Of a stretch of 6,333 nucleotides of DNA, positions 1-6,146 are shown piece by piece. How positions within the stretch are numbered: the stretch's first letter is position 1; every line of letters begins with the position of its first letter. Origin of the DNA: Clostridiales bacterium (GTDB lineage: Bacteria > Bacillota > Clostridia > Lachnospirales > WQUN01); the NCBI GenBank assembly GCA_031254075.1, contig JAIRVD010000331.1, forward strand, positions 1 to 6,333, written 5' to 3'. Position numbers and translations under genes: made by a program. The notes under the pieces are model-generated. The model was given only the letters and a program-made list of their open reading frames with translations. It did not search any database and had not been told where the DNA came from.

Positions 1-1
1 T

Positions 2-1486
2 GAGATTGATGTACGGGAATTGCGGATTCTTTCGGAAGCGGAAGTTCCACCGTTTCAGGTTGCGGACGAGGGTGTTGCGATTGATACGCGCCAAAGATAC
101 AGATACATCGACCTTCGTCGCCCGGAAATGCAGAGGATTTTTGAAATTCGGCATAGAGCGGCGCAGTCTTTGCGTGCATTTTTAAGCGAGAACGGGTTTT
201 TGGAAATTGAGACTCCGATTTTAATCAACAGCTCGCCCGAGGGTGCGCGTGATTATCTTGTGCCGTCGCGAATGCACCGGGGTTCGTTTTACGCGTTGCC
301 GCAGTCGCCGCAACAAATGAAGCAAATATTGATGATTTCGGGGTTTGATAAATATTTTCAGCTTGCGCGATGCTTCCGCGACGAAGATTTACGCGCAGAC
401 CGTCAGCCGGAATTTACGCAAATAGATATTGAAATGTCGTTCGCGGACGAAGATGATGTTTTGCTGTTAACGGAAAAAATGTTCGGGAGAATGTTTAAGG
501 ATGTGCTTGGCGTTGAGCTTCCCGAAAATTTTCCGCGAATGACTTGGCATGAGGCTATGGAACGTTATGGCACGGATAAACCCGACACGCGTTTTGCGAT
601 GGAATTGCAAAATATTTCCGATATCGTGCGCGGAAGCGATCTTCAGGTTTTCGAAAGCGCTGTGGCAAACGGCGGAAGCGTTCGCGGAATAAACGCCGAA
701 GGATGTGCCGCAATGCCGCGCAAGCAAATCGACGCGCTGGTAGAACTTGCAAAGACGCACAAGGCAAAAGGGCTTGCGTGGATAACTTTGCCCGAAGACG
801 GAACAATAAAATCTACTGTTTCCAAATTTTTTTCGGAAGAACAACTGCGCGAAATTGCGGCGAAATTCAACGCGCAAGCAGGCGACTTGATTCTTCTTTG
901 CGCCGACGAAAATAAAATAGTATTGGAAGCACTCGGCGCGGTGCGAATTGCCGCCGCTAAGTGGAAAGATGGGATTGCGGGTCAAATCCGCAATGATGCT
1001 TATAATTTTTTATGGGTAACGAAATTTCCGCTGTTGGAATGGTCGGCGGAAGATGAACGTTTTTACGCGTCAACGCATCCGTTTACTTCGCCGATTGAAG
1101 AAGACCTTCCGCTGCTTGAAACCGACCCCGCTGCGGTTCGTTCGCGTTCATATGACTTGGTTCTTAACGGATACGAACTCGGAAGCGGAAGTGTTCGCAT
1201 TCATCAAAACGAATTACAAAATCGCATGTTTGAATTCCTCGGCTTCACACAGGAAAGCGCGAAGGAATGTTTCGGTTATTTCCTTGAAGCGTTAAAATAC
1301 GGTGTGCCGCCGCATTGCGGAATCGGGCTCGGCTTGGAACGCATTATTATGATAATGGTCGGTGCCGACGCCATTAGAGAAGTTGTAGCTTTCCCGAAAA
1401 CAAAAGACGCGTCATGTCCGATGACGAACGCGCCAAACGAAGTCGCCCAAGAGCAGCTTGCCGAACTCGGCATTTCAATAAAATGA
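2..1486 (+). CDS. aspS: Aspartyl-tRNA synthetase, bacterial type, 5' end outside the window
   Basis: This enzyme charges tRNA-Asp with aspartate in the cytoplasm, using ATP. The reading frame is open from base 2 with no start codon, so the gene begins upstream. The TTG at 20 is not a real start, because the residues before it (EIDVREL) continue the family. About 494 residues are visible. The bacterial family is usually near 590, so the missing part is most of the N-terminal anticodon-binding OB domain. All class II motifs are present: motif 1 around ETPILINSSPEGARDYLVPSR (visible residues about 70-90), motif 2 FRDEDLRADRQPEFTQ (about 125-140) and motif 3 GLGLER (about 442-447). The bacterial GAD insertion lies at about 200-325. 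The C-terminus KTKDASCPMTNAP resembles clostridial enzymes. Motif 3 has GLER where many bacterial enzymes have GLDR. Whether it is discriminating cannot be judged without the N-terminus. Its stop overlaps the next start as ATGA. Confidence 0.97.
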   Translation, partial: EIDVRELRILSEAEVPPFQVADEGVAIDTRQRYRYIDLRRPEMQRIFEIRHRAAQSLRAFLSENGFLEIETPILINSSPEGARDYLVPSRMHRGSFYALPQSPQQMKQILMISGFDKYFQLARCFRDEDLRADRQPEFTQIDIEMSFADEDDVLLLTEKMFGRMFKDVLGVELPENFPRMTWHEAMERYGTDKPDTRFAMELQNISDIVRGSDLQVFESAVANGGSVRGINAEGCAAMPRKQIDALVELAKTHKAKGLAWITLPEDGTIKSTVSKFFSEEQLREIAAKFNAQAGDLILLCADENKIVLEALGAVRIAAAKWKDGIAGQIRNDAYNFLWVTKFPLLEWSAEDERFYASTHPFTSPIEEDLPLLETDPAAVRSRSYDLVLNGYELGSGSVRIHQNELQNRMFEFLGFTQESAKECFGYFLEALKYGVPPHCGIGLGLERIIMIMVGADAIREVVAFPKTKDASCPMTNAPNEVAQEQLAELGISIK

Positions 1487-2181
1487 ATAAACGTGAACAA
1501 CTCGAAAGCCTGAAGCGCGAAAACGCGCGCGAACGCCAAGAAGCCCGCGATAACGAGTGGTATATTCGCGACGGCGAGGATTATACGATTCAAATGGTTC
1601 GCGATAAAATGGCGCGTGTTCTTGCCGACGCCGAATTAACGCCGGAAGAACGAAAAGAAAAGCTTGCGAAAATGAAGGAAGAAATAGACACTATTTTAGA
1701 CACGCGCGATGACCGCGAACACGAATTCATCGAGCAAGAACTCGAACGTCACAATACCGAACACGAACTTGAACAGGAAATTCTGCAAGAAGAAAAGCCC
1801 GATAACGAACCGAGCGGCGGAGACAGTTTGAATTTGCTTTTCCGTGCGCGTTCGTCGCTGACGGCAGGCGCGGAAAAAATGCGTAAAGAAATAGAAGAAA
1901 AACGAATAAAACTAAATGAAGAAGAACAGTTTTCAACAATTTTGATTTCCAACAGCGAACGCGATAACATTCCAAGCTTCGCAAAACCACGCTCGCGCCG
2001 TAAACGCGTCGAACCCGAACAAACCGCACGCATCGACACCGCAGTTCTGAAACAACGCGAAATAGGCATGATGTACCGCGACAGCCAAGAGCTTCAAGAG
2101 TCGCATCTGATTAAACTGGGCAAGAAAAAACCGCCGGAAGCTCCGCCGGAAGAAATAGAGGGTGAAGAAAGTGCCTCCTGA
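1483..2181 (+). CDS. Unknown, highly charged, probably coiled-coil protein
   Basis: I do not recognise this 232-residue protein. The start is ATG at 1483, which shares ATGA with the aspS stop. The same frame extends upstream to 1414, but that part lies inside aspS and reads as low-complexity basic sequence, so I reject it. There is no clear Shine-Dalgarno before 1483, so translation probably depends on coupling to aspS. Residues 1-105 are dominated by Glu, Lys, Arg and Asp with heptad-like spacing, and are likely long helices or coiled coil. A Gly/Ser/Pro break follows near 108-114. A second charged helix covers about 128-150, a basic patch (KPRSRRKR) lies near 168-175, and the tail is Pro/Glu-rich. 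It has one Trp (W26), no Cys, no signal peptide and no membrane segment, so it is probably cytoplasmic. Its place between aspS and lgt suggests a housekeeping role, but that is inference only. Confidence 0.82.
   Translation: MNKREQLESLKRENARERQEARDNEWYIRDGEDYTIQMVRDKMARVLADAELTPEERKEKLAKMKEEIDTILDTRDDREHEFIEQELERHNTEHELEQEILQEEKPDNEPSGGDSLNLLFRARSSLTAGAEKMRKEIEEKRIKLNEEEQFSTILISNSERDNIPSFAKPRSRRKRVEPEQTARIDTAVLKQREIGMMYRDSQELQESHLIKLGKKKPPEAPPEEIEGEESAS
2158..2162 (+). promoter_or_regulatory. Ribosome binding site deciding the lgt start
   Basis: GAGGG lies 8 nt upstream of the GTG at 2171. It is the best Shine-Dalgarno match near the 5' end of lgt and favours GTG 2171 over the in-frame GTG at 2162, whose own first bases overlap this site, and over the ATG at 2213, which would cut off the conserved DIWFP segment. 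Confidence 0.5.
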
Positions 2182-3076
2182 CCACGTTGCTCCTGATATT
2201 TGGTTTCCAAACATGGGAATTTATTTTGAGAATGTTCCGAAGGTGCTTTTTTCGTTATTCGGAATAGATATTTATATGTACGCTGTTTGCATAGTCACGG
2301 GGATTATTTCGGCTTATTATTTGGGCATTTGGTGGGTGAAAAAGTCGGGGCAGAAGGTTGAGGATTATACGGATTTATTATTGCTTGGCGTTCCGATGGC
2401 GTTGGTAGGGCTGAGACTTTATTATTTAATTTTCAATTGGGAAATGTATGAAGGGCAGAATTTTTTTATCGTTTTTTTCAGTTTTCGCGACGGCGGGCTT
2501 GCGATTTACGGCGGAATTATCGGCGCTGCGCTGGCGGCGGCGATTATGGGAATGCGCAAGAATATTCCGTTTTCGGTGATGGCCGATACGGGCGCGCCGA
2601 GTTTTTTGCTTGGGCAAGTGATTGGACGATTCGGAAATTTCTTCAACCGAGAAGCCTTTGGCGGCTATACCGATAATTTTCTTGCGATGCGTATTCGAAC
2701 AGACCAAGTTCACGGGTCGGGGCATATTACGGAAGACCTTATTGAAAACATCGTTTCGGTGAACGGCGCGGAATATTTTCAAGTTCATCCGACTTTTTTA
2801 TATGAAGCGGCATTTAATTTTGTTTTGATGATTGCGCTGATAATTTACCGACCGCATAAGAAGTTCGATGGCGAAATTGTTCTGTTGTTTTTCCTTGGCT
2901 ACGGTGTGATTCGATTTTTCGTCGAAAGCCTGCGCGTTGACCAAATGATTTTGTTTAATACGGGACTGCCGCTTAATCAAGTGGTGGCGGCTCTGTTTGC
3001 CGTAGTCTCTGCGGCATTAATAATCGCGGGGCATATGCGTGCGCGTGACCCGTCAATCATTAGGAGGAGAAAATGA
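2171..3076 (+). CDS. lgt: Phosphatidylglycerol--prolipoprotein diacylglyceryl transferase
   Basis: This integral membrane enzyme moves diacylglycerol from phosphatidylglycerol to the lipobox cysteine of prolipoproteins, the first step of lipoprotein maturation. With the GTG start at 2171 it has 301 residues, a normal length. The family signature GRFGNFFNREAFGG is clear at about 152-165. Arg153 in it and Arg255 in VESLRVDQ correspond to the catalytically important arginines known from E. coli Lgt (R143 and R239). GGLAIYGG at about 108-115 is the conserved loop where E. coli has His103; here the position is Tyr, which I believe is common in clostridial forms. VHPTFLYE is at about 205-212. Several hydrophobic segments fit the multi-span fold. 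The start overlaps the previous gene by 11 nt, and the stop forms ATGA with the next gene. An alternative start at 2162 would add three residues. Confidence 0.96.
   Translation: MPPDHVAPDIWFPNMGIYFENVPKVLFSLFGIDIYMYAVCIVTGIISAYYLGIWWVKKSGQKVEDYTDLLLLGVPMALVGLRLYYLIFNWEMYEGQNFFIVFFSFRDGGLAIYGGIIGAALAAAIMGMRKNIPFSVMADTGAPSFLLGQVIGRFGNFFNREAFGGYTDNFLAMRIRTDQVHGSGHITEDLIENIVSVNGAEYFQVHPTFLYEAAFNFVLMIALIIYRPHKKFDGEIVLLFFLGYGVIRFFVESLRVDQMILFNTGLPLNQVVAALFAVVSAALIIAGHMRARDPSIIRRRK
3062..3067 (+). promoter_or_regulatory. Strong ribosome binding site for the TPR-like gene
   Basis: A perfect AGGAGG sits 5 nt upstream of ATG 3073, inside the last codons of lgt (Arg-Arg-Arg-Lys). It fixes the start of the next gene and shows that this gene can recruit ribosomes itself as well as being coupled to lgt through ATGA. 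Confidence 0.8.
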
Positions 3077-3843
3077 ATATCGAAAAAATTTACCAAGAAC
3101 ACGATGGCGACAATGAGGTTTATATTTCGGCGAAAAGGGAATTGATTACCGGAAAGGAAATCAACGATGGGGTGATTTCCGCAGCCGGCGAACGATTGGA
3201 CAAGCTGTGCAAAATGATGGAGGGCATTGACGCGGCTTCCGGCGATTATGTGGAAGCAATCGACCTGTTTGTATCATTTTTCGATGACGTTGTTTTGGAA
3301 TGCGCAGAGCTTACAGACCGACGCGCCGAAATTGAATCAAAAATAATCGAGCATTGCAAAAAAAGCCTGACAGCGGCAAAAACGCGAAACGCAAAAGAAG
3401 AACATGTTACCGCGACAATTATTGATTGTATCAGTGCCGCGCCTTCGGCAAAAGTTTCCAAGGAAATGGCGGCGGCTGTTTTGGACGAAACAAATCCGTT
3501 ACGTCTCGGGCTTACTCTGTATGAAGATTTCTGCAATAAGAATTCTTTGTTTACCGATGTTAATTCGCTGGATTATCTTAAAGCCGAAGCCGAAGCCCGC
3601 AGAAATTTAATCAAAGGCGACGATAAAGCAGCATTTGATGCACTCGAAAAACTTATCTCTCTTCCTAAAGAAACTTCGGAAAAATACATGCTTTTTTCAA
3701 TGAATTCGTTCTATCACGGCTTTACGGACGACGCACGCAAATCCCTTGAAATCGGGCTCAATAAATTCCCCGACAACCCGCGTCTTGTAAGCGCGAAAAG
3801 CGCACTTCCCGAACCGCGCCAAAGAAGAAGCTTTAGGCTATGA
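3073..3843 (+). CDS. Unknown helical protein with TPR-like C-terminus
   Basis: I cannot assign a named family to this 256-residue protein. The start is set by the perfect AGGAGG at 3062 and the ATGA overlap with lgt. It has no signal peptide or membrane segment and is predicted cytoplasmic. Composition and spacing suggest an all-helical protein. Residues about 202-235 fit the tetratricopeptide (TPR) pattern: aromatic Y205, small S209, A221, L225, G228 and P233 fall near the usual W4, G8, A20, F24, A27 and P32 positions. A helix pair at about 167-198 could be a second, degenerate repeat. The N-terminal 150 residues show no motif I know. Cys46, Cys77, Cys95, Cys119 and Cys154 are scattered and do not form a metal-site pattern. 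A scaffold or partner-binding role is plausible for TPR proteins but is not shown. It ends in a basic tail (RQRRSFRL). Its stop overlaps the phosphoesterase start as ATGA. Confidence 0.85.
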   Translation: MNIEKIYQEHDGDNEVYISAKRELITGKEINDGVISAAGERLDKLCKMMEGIDAASGDYVEAIDLFVSFFDDVVLECAELTDRRAEIESKIIEHCKKSLTAAKTRNAKEEHVTATIIDCISAAPSAKVSKEMAAAVLDETNPLRLGLTLYEDFCNKNSLFTDVNSLDYLKAEAEARRNLIKGDDKAAFDALEKLISLPKETSEKYMLFSMNSFYHGFTDDARKSLEIGLNKFPDNPRLVSAKSALPEPRQRRSFRL

Positions 3844-4667
3844 AAATAAGGAAGCGATTAAAAAATTTTGTCGCTTTAATTGCAATTATTTTTCTTATTC
3901 ACATCGTTCATGCGCTTACGCTTGACAGAATTATTCAATACGTAGAAATTCCCTTTTACAGCTCTCGCGTTTCGGAGGATTTGGATGGGTATCGCATTGC
4001 TTTTGTTGCCGATACCCATGATATTTCCGCCGAAAGACTTGAACGCGTTGTCGCGCGGCTCAATGAAACGGACATCGACATGCTGCTGGTCGGCGGAGAT
4101 ATTCGCAGTGATATCACCGATTCGCGTTGGTATGCAATCGAAATTCTTTCACGAACCGAAACCACGGACGGAATTTTTGCCTCACCCGGTAATCACGATT
4201 TGCCGCGCAGCAGATACTTTTCGGAACTTCGAACCCACGGCGTCACCGATATCTTTAACAACGGAATACATATTCACGAAAATTTCTATATCGTCGGCGT
4301 AACCGCTCCGTGGCATATTGCGGATGCCGTTTCCGCCGCCCACCCCGACGATTTTGTTTTGCTTGCAGTACATATCCCCGATGTTACAATGGAAACATCA
4401 ACAAACGGCATTGACCTGATTCTCAGCGGTCACACCCACGGCGGGCAAGTTAATTTCTTCGGGCTGTGGGCTCCGTACTTTTATTTCACCGACGGAATCA
4501 CCATGCACGGACAACGCTTTCGTGAAGGTTGGGCAAAATCCGCAGACGGCGTTCCCGTCTACGTCACCAACGGCATAGGCACATACTTCCCGCGCGTTTT
4601 CGCACGCCCGCAGGTGGTTATAATAACATTAAGAAGGGATGTGCAACGTGGAATCTCAAACCCTTGA
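3840..4667 (+). CDS. Membrane-anchored metallophosphoesterase, YkuE/YaeI-like
   Basis: This 275-residue protein belongs to the calcineurin-like metallophosphoesterases, which cleave phosphomono- or phosphodiesters using two metal ions. Residues about 9-27 form one hydrophobic helix after a basic start (KIRKRLK), so it is probably an uncleaved anchor with the catalytic domain outside the membrane. The metal-ligand motifs appear in order: D58 and H60 (VADTHD), D87 (LLVGGD), N118 and H119 (SPGNHD), H178 (AVHIPD), and H198 and H200 (SGHTHGGQ). The late motif VTNGIGT at about 242-248, followed by R..ARPQVVIITL, is typical of the YkuE/YaeI branch. Substrates in that branch range from cell-wall-linked to lipid pyrophosphate compounds, so the substrate here is unknown. 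It has no twin-arginine motif. The ATG start forms ATGA with the previous stop, with only a weak AGAAG upstream. Its last 20 nt overlap the next gene. Confidence 0.92.
   Translation: MKIRKRLKNFVALIAIIFLIHIVHALTLDRIIQYVEIPFYSSRVSEDLDGYRIAFVADTHDISAERLERVVARLNETDIDMLLVGGDIRSDITDSRWYAIEILSRTETTDGIFASPGNHDLPRSRYFSELRTHGVTDIFNNGIHIHENFYIVGVTAPWHIADAVSAAHPDDFVLLAVHIPDVTMETSTNGIDLILSGHTHGGQVNFFGLWAPYFYFTDGITMHGQRFREGWAKSADGVPVYVTNGIGTYFPRVFARPQVVIITLRRDVQRGISNP
4633..4638 (+). promoter_or_regulatory. Ribosome binding site deciding a GTG start at 4648
   Basis: GAAGGG lies 9 nt upstream of GTG 4648. For the in-frame ATG at 4639 the same site would be directly adjacent, too close to work. The GTG also gives the N-terminus MESQTLEWKES expected of the family. 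Confidence 0.55.
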
Positions 4668-5220
4668 ATGGAAAGAATCATGGCGAGATGCGATATGCCA
4701 CAGAGATTACAGCACGGGGATTCCGATTCAAATAAAGGTGTTTCCTGATAAGGTGATTATTTACAACGATGGGTATTTGCCGCGCGGTTTAGATGATTTA
4801 TTGACAACGCATCGCTCCGAACCTCACAACCCGATGATTGCGGGAGTGTTTTTTCGCGCAGGAATGATTGAATCATGGGGACGCGGCATTGAACACATCA
4901 AAAAAGTTTGCAAATCGGCAGGAAAACCCGAGCCAACCATTGCGTTTAAAAATGGAAATGAATTTGCGGTGACGTTTTATAGTGATGCTGACATCACCAC
5001 AAACATCACCACAAACATCACCACAAAATTTGATGTCAACGAAACTCAAAAACGTATTATGTTTATTATGTCCGAAAATCCGAATGTGAAAATAAAAAAA
5101 ATTGCCGCAGAACTAGGCATCGCCGAGCGAAATATAAAATCGCATATAAATTTATTAAAGACCTCGGGGATGGTTGAACGTGTAGGCGCAAATAAAAACG
5201 GGCAATGGGTGGTTAAATAA
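4648..5220 (+). CDS. Internally deleted ATP-binding/winged-helix regulator (AlbA_2 and HATPase_c_4 type)
   Basis: Full-length relatives (often labelled 'ATP-binding protein', 'transcriptional regulator' or 'RecG-like') have an N-terminal AlbA_2/Schlafen-type domain, a C-terminal HATPase_c_4 domain and often a winged helix. Here residues 1-14 (MESQTLEWKESWRD) match the very start of that family. Residue 15 onward (AICHRDYSTGIPIQI) matches the region just after the HATPase N-box. The join is at about 4687-4692. From my memory of the family, roughly 270 codons are missing, in frame. What remains is the rest of the ATPase domain (RSEPHNP at 56-62; FFRAGMIESWGRGIEHI at 69-85), a Thr/Asn repeat linker (116-127) and a winged-helix DNA-binding region at about 130-190. 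The Glu and Asn of the N-box are lost, so ATP binding is doubtful. The frame stays open to the TAA, so it could still make a 190-residue DNA-binding protein, or it may be a recent pseudogene. Confidence 0.8.
   Translation: MESQTLEWKESWRDAICHRDYSTGIPIQIKVFPDKVIIYNDGYLPRGLDDLLTTHRSEPHNPMIAGVFFRAGMIESWGRGIEHIKKVCKSAGKPEPTIAFKNGNEFAVTFYSDADITTNITTNITTKFDVNETQKRIMFIMSENPNVKIKKIAAELGIAERNIKSHINLLKTSGMVERVGANKNGQWVVK
4991..5026 (+). repeat. Three perfect tandem copies of a 12-bp unit
   Basis: The unit ACATCACCACAA occurs three times without a mismatch. Because 12 is a multiple of three the frame is kept, giving a Thr/Asn/Ile linker (ITTN ITTN ITTK) between the ATPase remnant and the winged helix. 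Copy-number change by slippage would only lengthen or shorten the linker. From memory, comparable Thr-rich linker repeats occur at this place in related regulators. Confidence 0.95.
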
Positions 5221-6134
5221 TGGACTGGCAGTGGTATCTGGAATCAATCCCTATTTTGCTCGAGCATTGTTGGAAAACGCTGATGAATATTCTGCCGTTT
5301 TTGGCGATTGGAATTTTGATTGGCGAGTTGTTGAAATTTACTTCGTGGACGAAAATAATTTATCGTGCGGTGAGTCGGTCGCCGTTTTTTTCGGTTTTGT
5401 GGGCGGCGGTGATTGGAATGGTTTCGCCGCTTTGTACGTTCGGGACGATTCCGGTGGTTATGCAATTGTATAAAAGCGGTGTTAATGTCGCGCCGCTTGT
5501 TACATTTCTTGCGGCATCGTCGTTGATTAATCCGCAGCTCTTTGTGATGACTGTCGGCGGAATTTCCGGCTTCGGGCTTGAGATGGCGATTGTTCTTACC
5601 GGGTCGGTGTTTGTGATAAGTGTTGCTCTTGGGTTGATTGCGTACGTTGTTCCGATAAAATATATTGTGCGGAATAATGTGGATTTGTACGAAGACGGCG
5701 GCAGCGAAATCGAAAACCGCGCGTCGAAGATGTTTTTTTTCAAGAAATATTTTCTTAACTGCGCGAAAATGTTTAAGCACGTCGGCTTCTACGTCCTCAT
5801 CGGAATTTTTATCGGCGCTATTATTGAGCTGTACATACCAAAGGTCTGGATTCACAACGCGCTCGGGGCGCATCAGGGCATTCGCGCGGTGCTGTTTGCC
5901 GCGGTGCTTGGTGTTCCGCTGTACGCCTGCGGCGGCGGCGCGATTCCGCTTGCAAATTCCATGATTGCCGCCGGAATGAGCAAAGGCTCGGGGCTTGCGT
6001 TCTTTATCGTCGGCTCCGCAACGCGCCCCGCTCCGCTCGCGGCAATGGCGGTTCTTTTTACGCCGCTGTTTTTAGTTGCATATTCGCTGTTTTTAATTAT
6101 TTCATCTGTTATAATTGGGATGATTTATTGGTGA
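5220..6134 (+). CDS. Permease of the PF03773 (DUF318/ArsP-like, COG0701) family
   Basis: This 304-residue inner-membrane protein has about eight hydrophobic segments in two halves (roughly 20-38, 56-70, 88-108, 122-145, 186-206, 222-236, 256-270, 278-301). The halves are joined by a charged loop at about 151-180. Each half carries the family's loop signature: PLCTFGTIP at 70-78 and PLYACGGGAIP at 233-243, each followed by a segment with a small-residue-rich helix. Known members include ArsP, which exports trivalent organoarsenicals, but most are uncharacterised, so the substrate here is open. The first signature lacks the second Cys of the CSCG form seen in other members. C72 and C237 are the likely conserved cysteines. 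The ATG start shares one base with the previous stop (TAATG), with a weak GGGTGG 7 nt upstream. No arsenic genes or ArsR-like regulator are visible beside it. Confidence 0.9.
   Translation: MDWQWYLESIPILLEHCWKTLMNILPFLAIGILIGELLKFTSWTKIIYRAVSRSPFFSVLWAAVIGMVSPLCTFGTIPVVMQLYKSGVNVAPLVTFLAASSLINPQLFVMTVGGISGFGLEMAIVLTGSVFVISVALGLIAYVVPIKYIVRNNVDLYEDGGSEIENRASKMFFFKKYFLNCAKMFKHVGFYVLIGIFIGAIIELYIPKVWIHNALGAHQGIRAVLFAAVLGVPLYACGGGAIPLANSMIAAGMSKGSGLAFFIVGSATRPAPLAAMAVLFTPLFLVAYSLFLIISSVIIGMIYW
6107..6115 (+). promoter_or_regulatory. Possible extended -10 promoter for the secreted-protein gene
   Basis: TGTTATAAT is a perfect extended -10 element (TGnTATAAT) inside the last codons of the permease gene. 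Transcription would start near 6122 and give a leader of about 25 nt carrying the strong ribosome binding site of the gene at 6147. No good -35 hexamer lies 16-18 nt upstream, though extended -10 promoters can work without one. The bases also encode Ser-Val-Ile-Ile in an AT-rich membrane segment, so chance is possible. Confidence 0.3.
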
Positions 6135-6139
6135 GGAGG
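6134..6139 (+). promoter_or_regulatory. Strong ribosome binding site for the secreted-protein gene
   Basis: AGGAGG, within a longer GAGGAGGG, lies 7 nt upstream of ATG 6147. It overlaps the last base of the permease stop codon and is the best-spaced Shine-Dalgarno in the window, so the partial gene that follows is very probably real. Confidence 0.85.
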
Positions 6140-6146
6140 GTTTTAC

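Noticed and set aside
467..985. 172-codon open frame on the minus strand opposite aspS
   Set aside because: It lies fully antisense to the conserved AspRS core and shows no ribosome binding site or recognisable domain.
1001..1006. TATAAT inside aspS
   Set aside because: It lies deep in conserved coding sequence (Asp-Ala-Tyr-Asn-Phe), with no gene start nearby that would need it.
1414..1482. Longer N-terminus for the coiled-coil gene, starting at ATG 1414
   Set aside because: It lies wholly inside the conserved 3' end of aspS in another frame, has no ribosome binding site, and the ATG at 1483 makes a canonical ATGA junction.
3791..3803. GCGC-GAAAA-GCGC hairpin near the end of the TPR-like gene as a terminator
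   Set aside because: The stem is only 4 bp and no T run follows. The next gene starts within 50 nt and overlaps the stop.
3922..3950. TTGACA in the phosphoesterase gene as a -35 box
   Set aside because: The bases 17 nt downstream (GAAATT) are a poor -10, and the site lies inside a coding region that is read from upstream.
4619..4624. TATAAT shortly before the regulator gene as a promoter
   Set aside because: It encodes the conserved VVII strand of the phosphoesterase, has no -35 match (GTTTTC at the right place) and its TG is one base too far for an extended -10. Transcription from it would begin at the ribosome binding site.
5244..5873. 209-codon open frame on the minus strand opposite the permease
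   Set aside because: Its translation is low-complexity, rich in Arg, Asn and His, as expected of an antisense shadow of a membrane protein gene. It has no start signal and no family resemblance.
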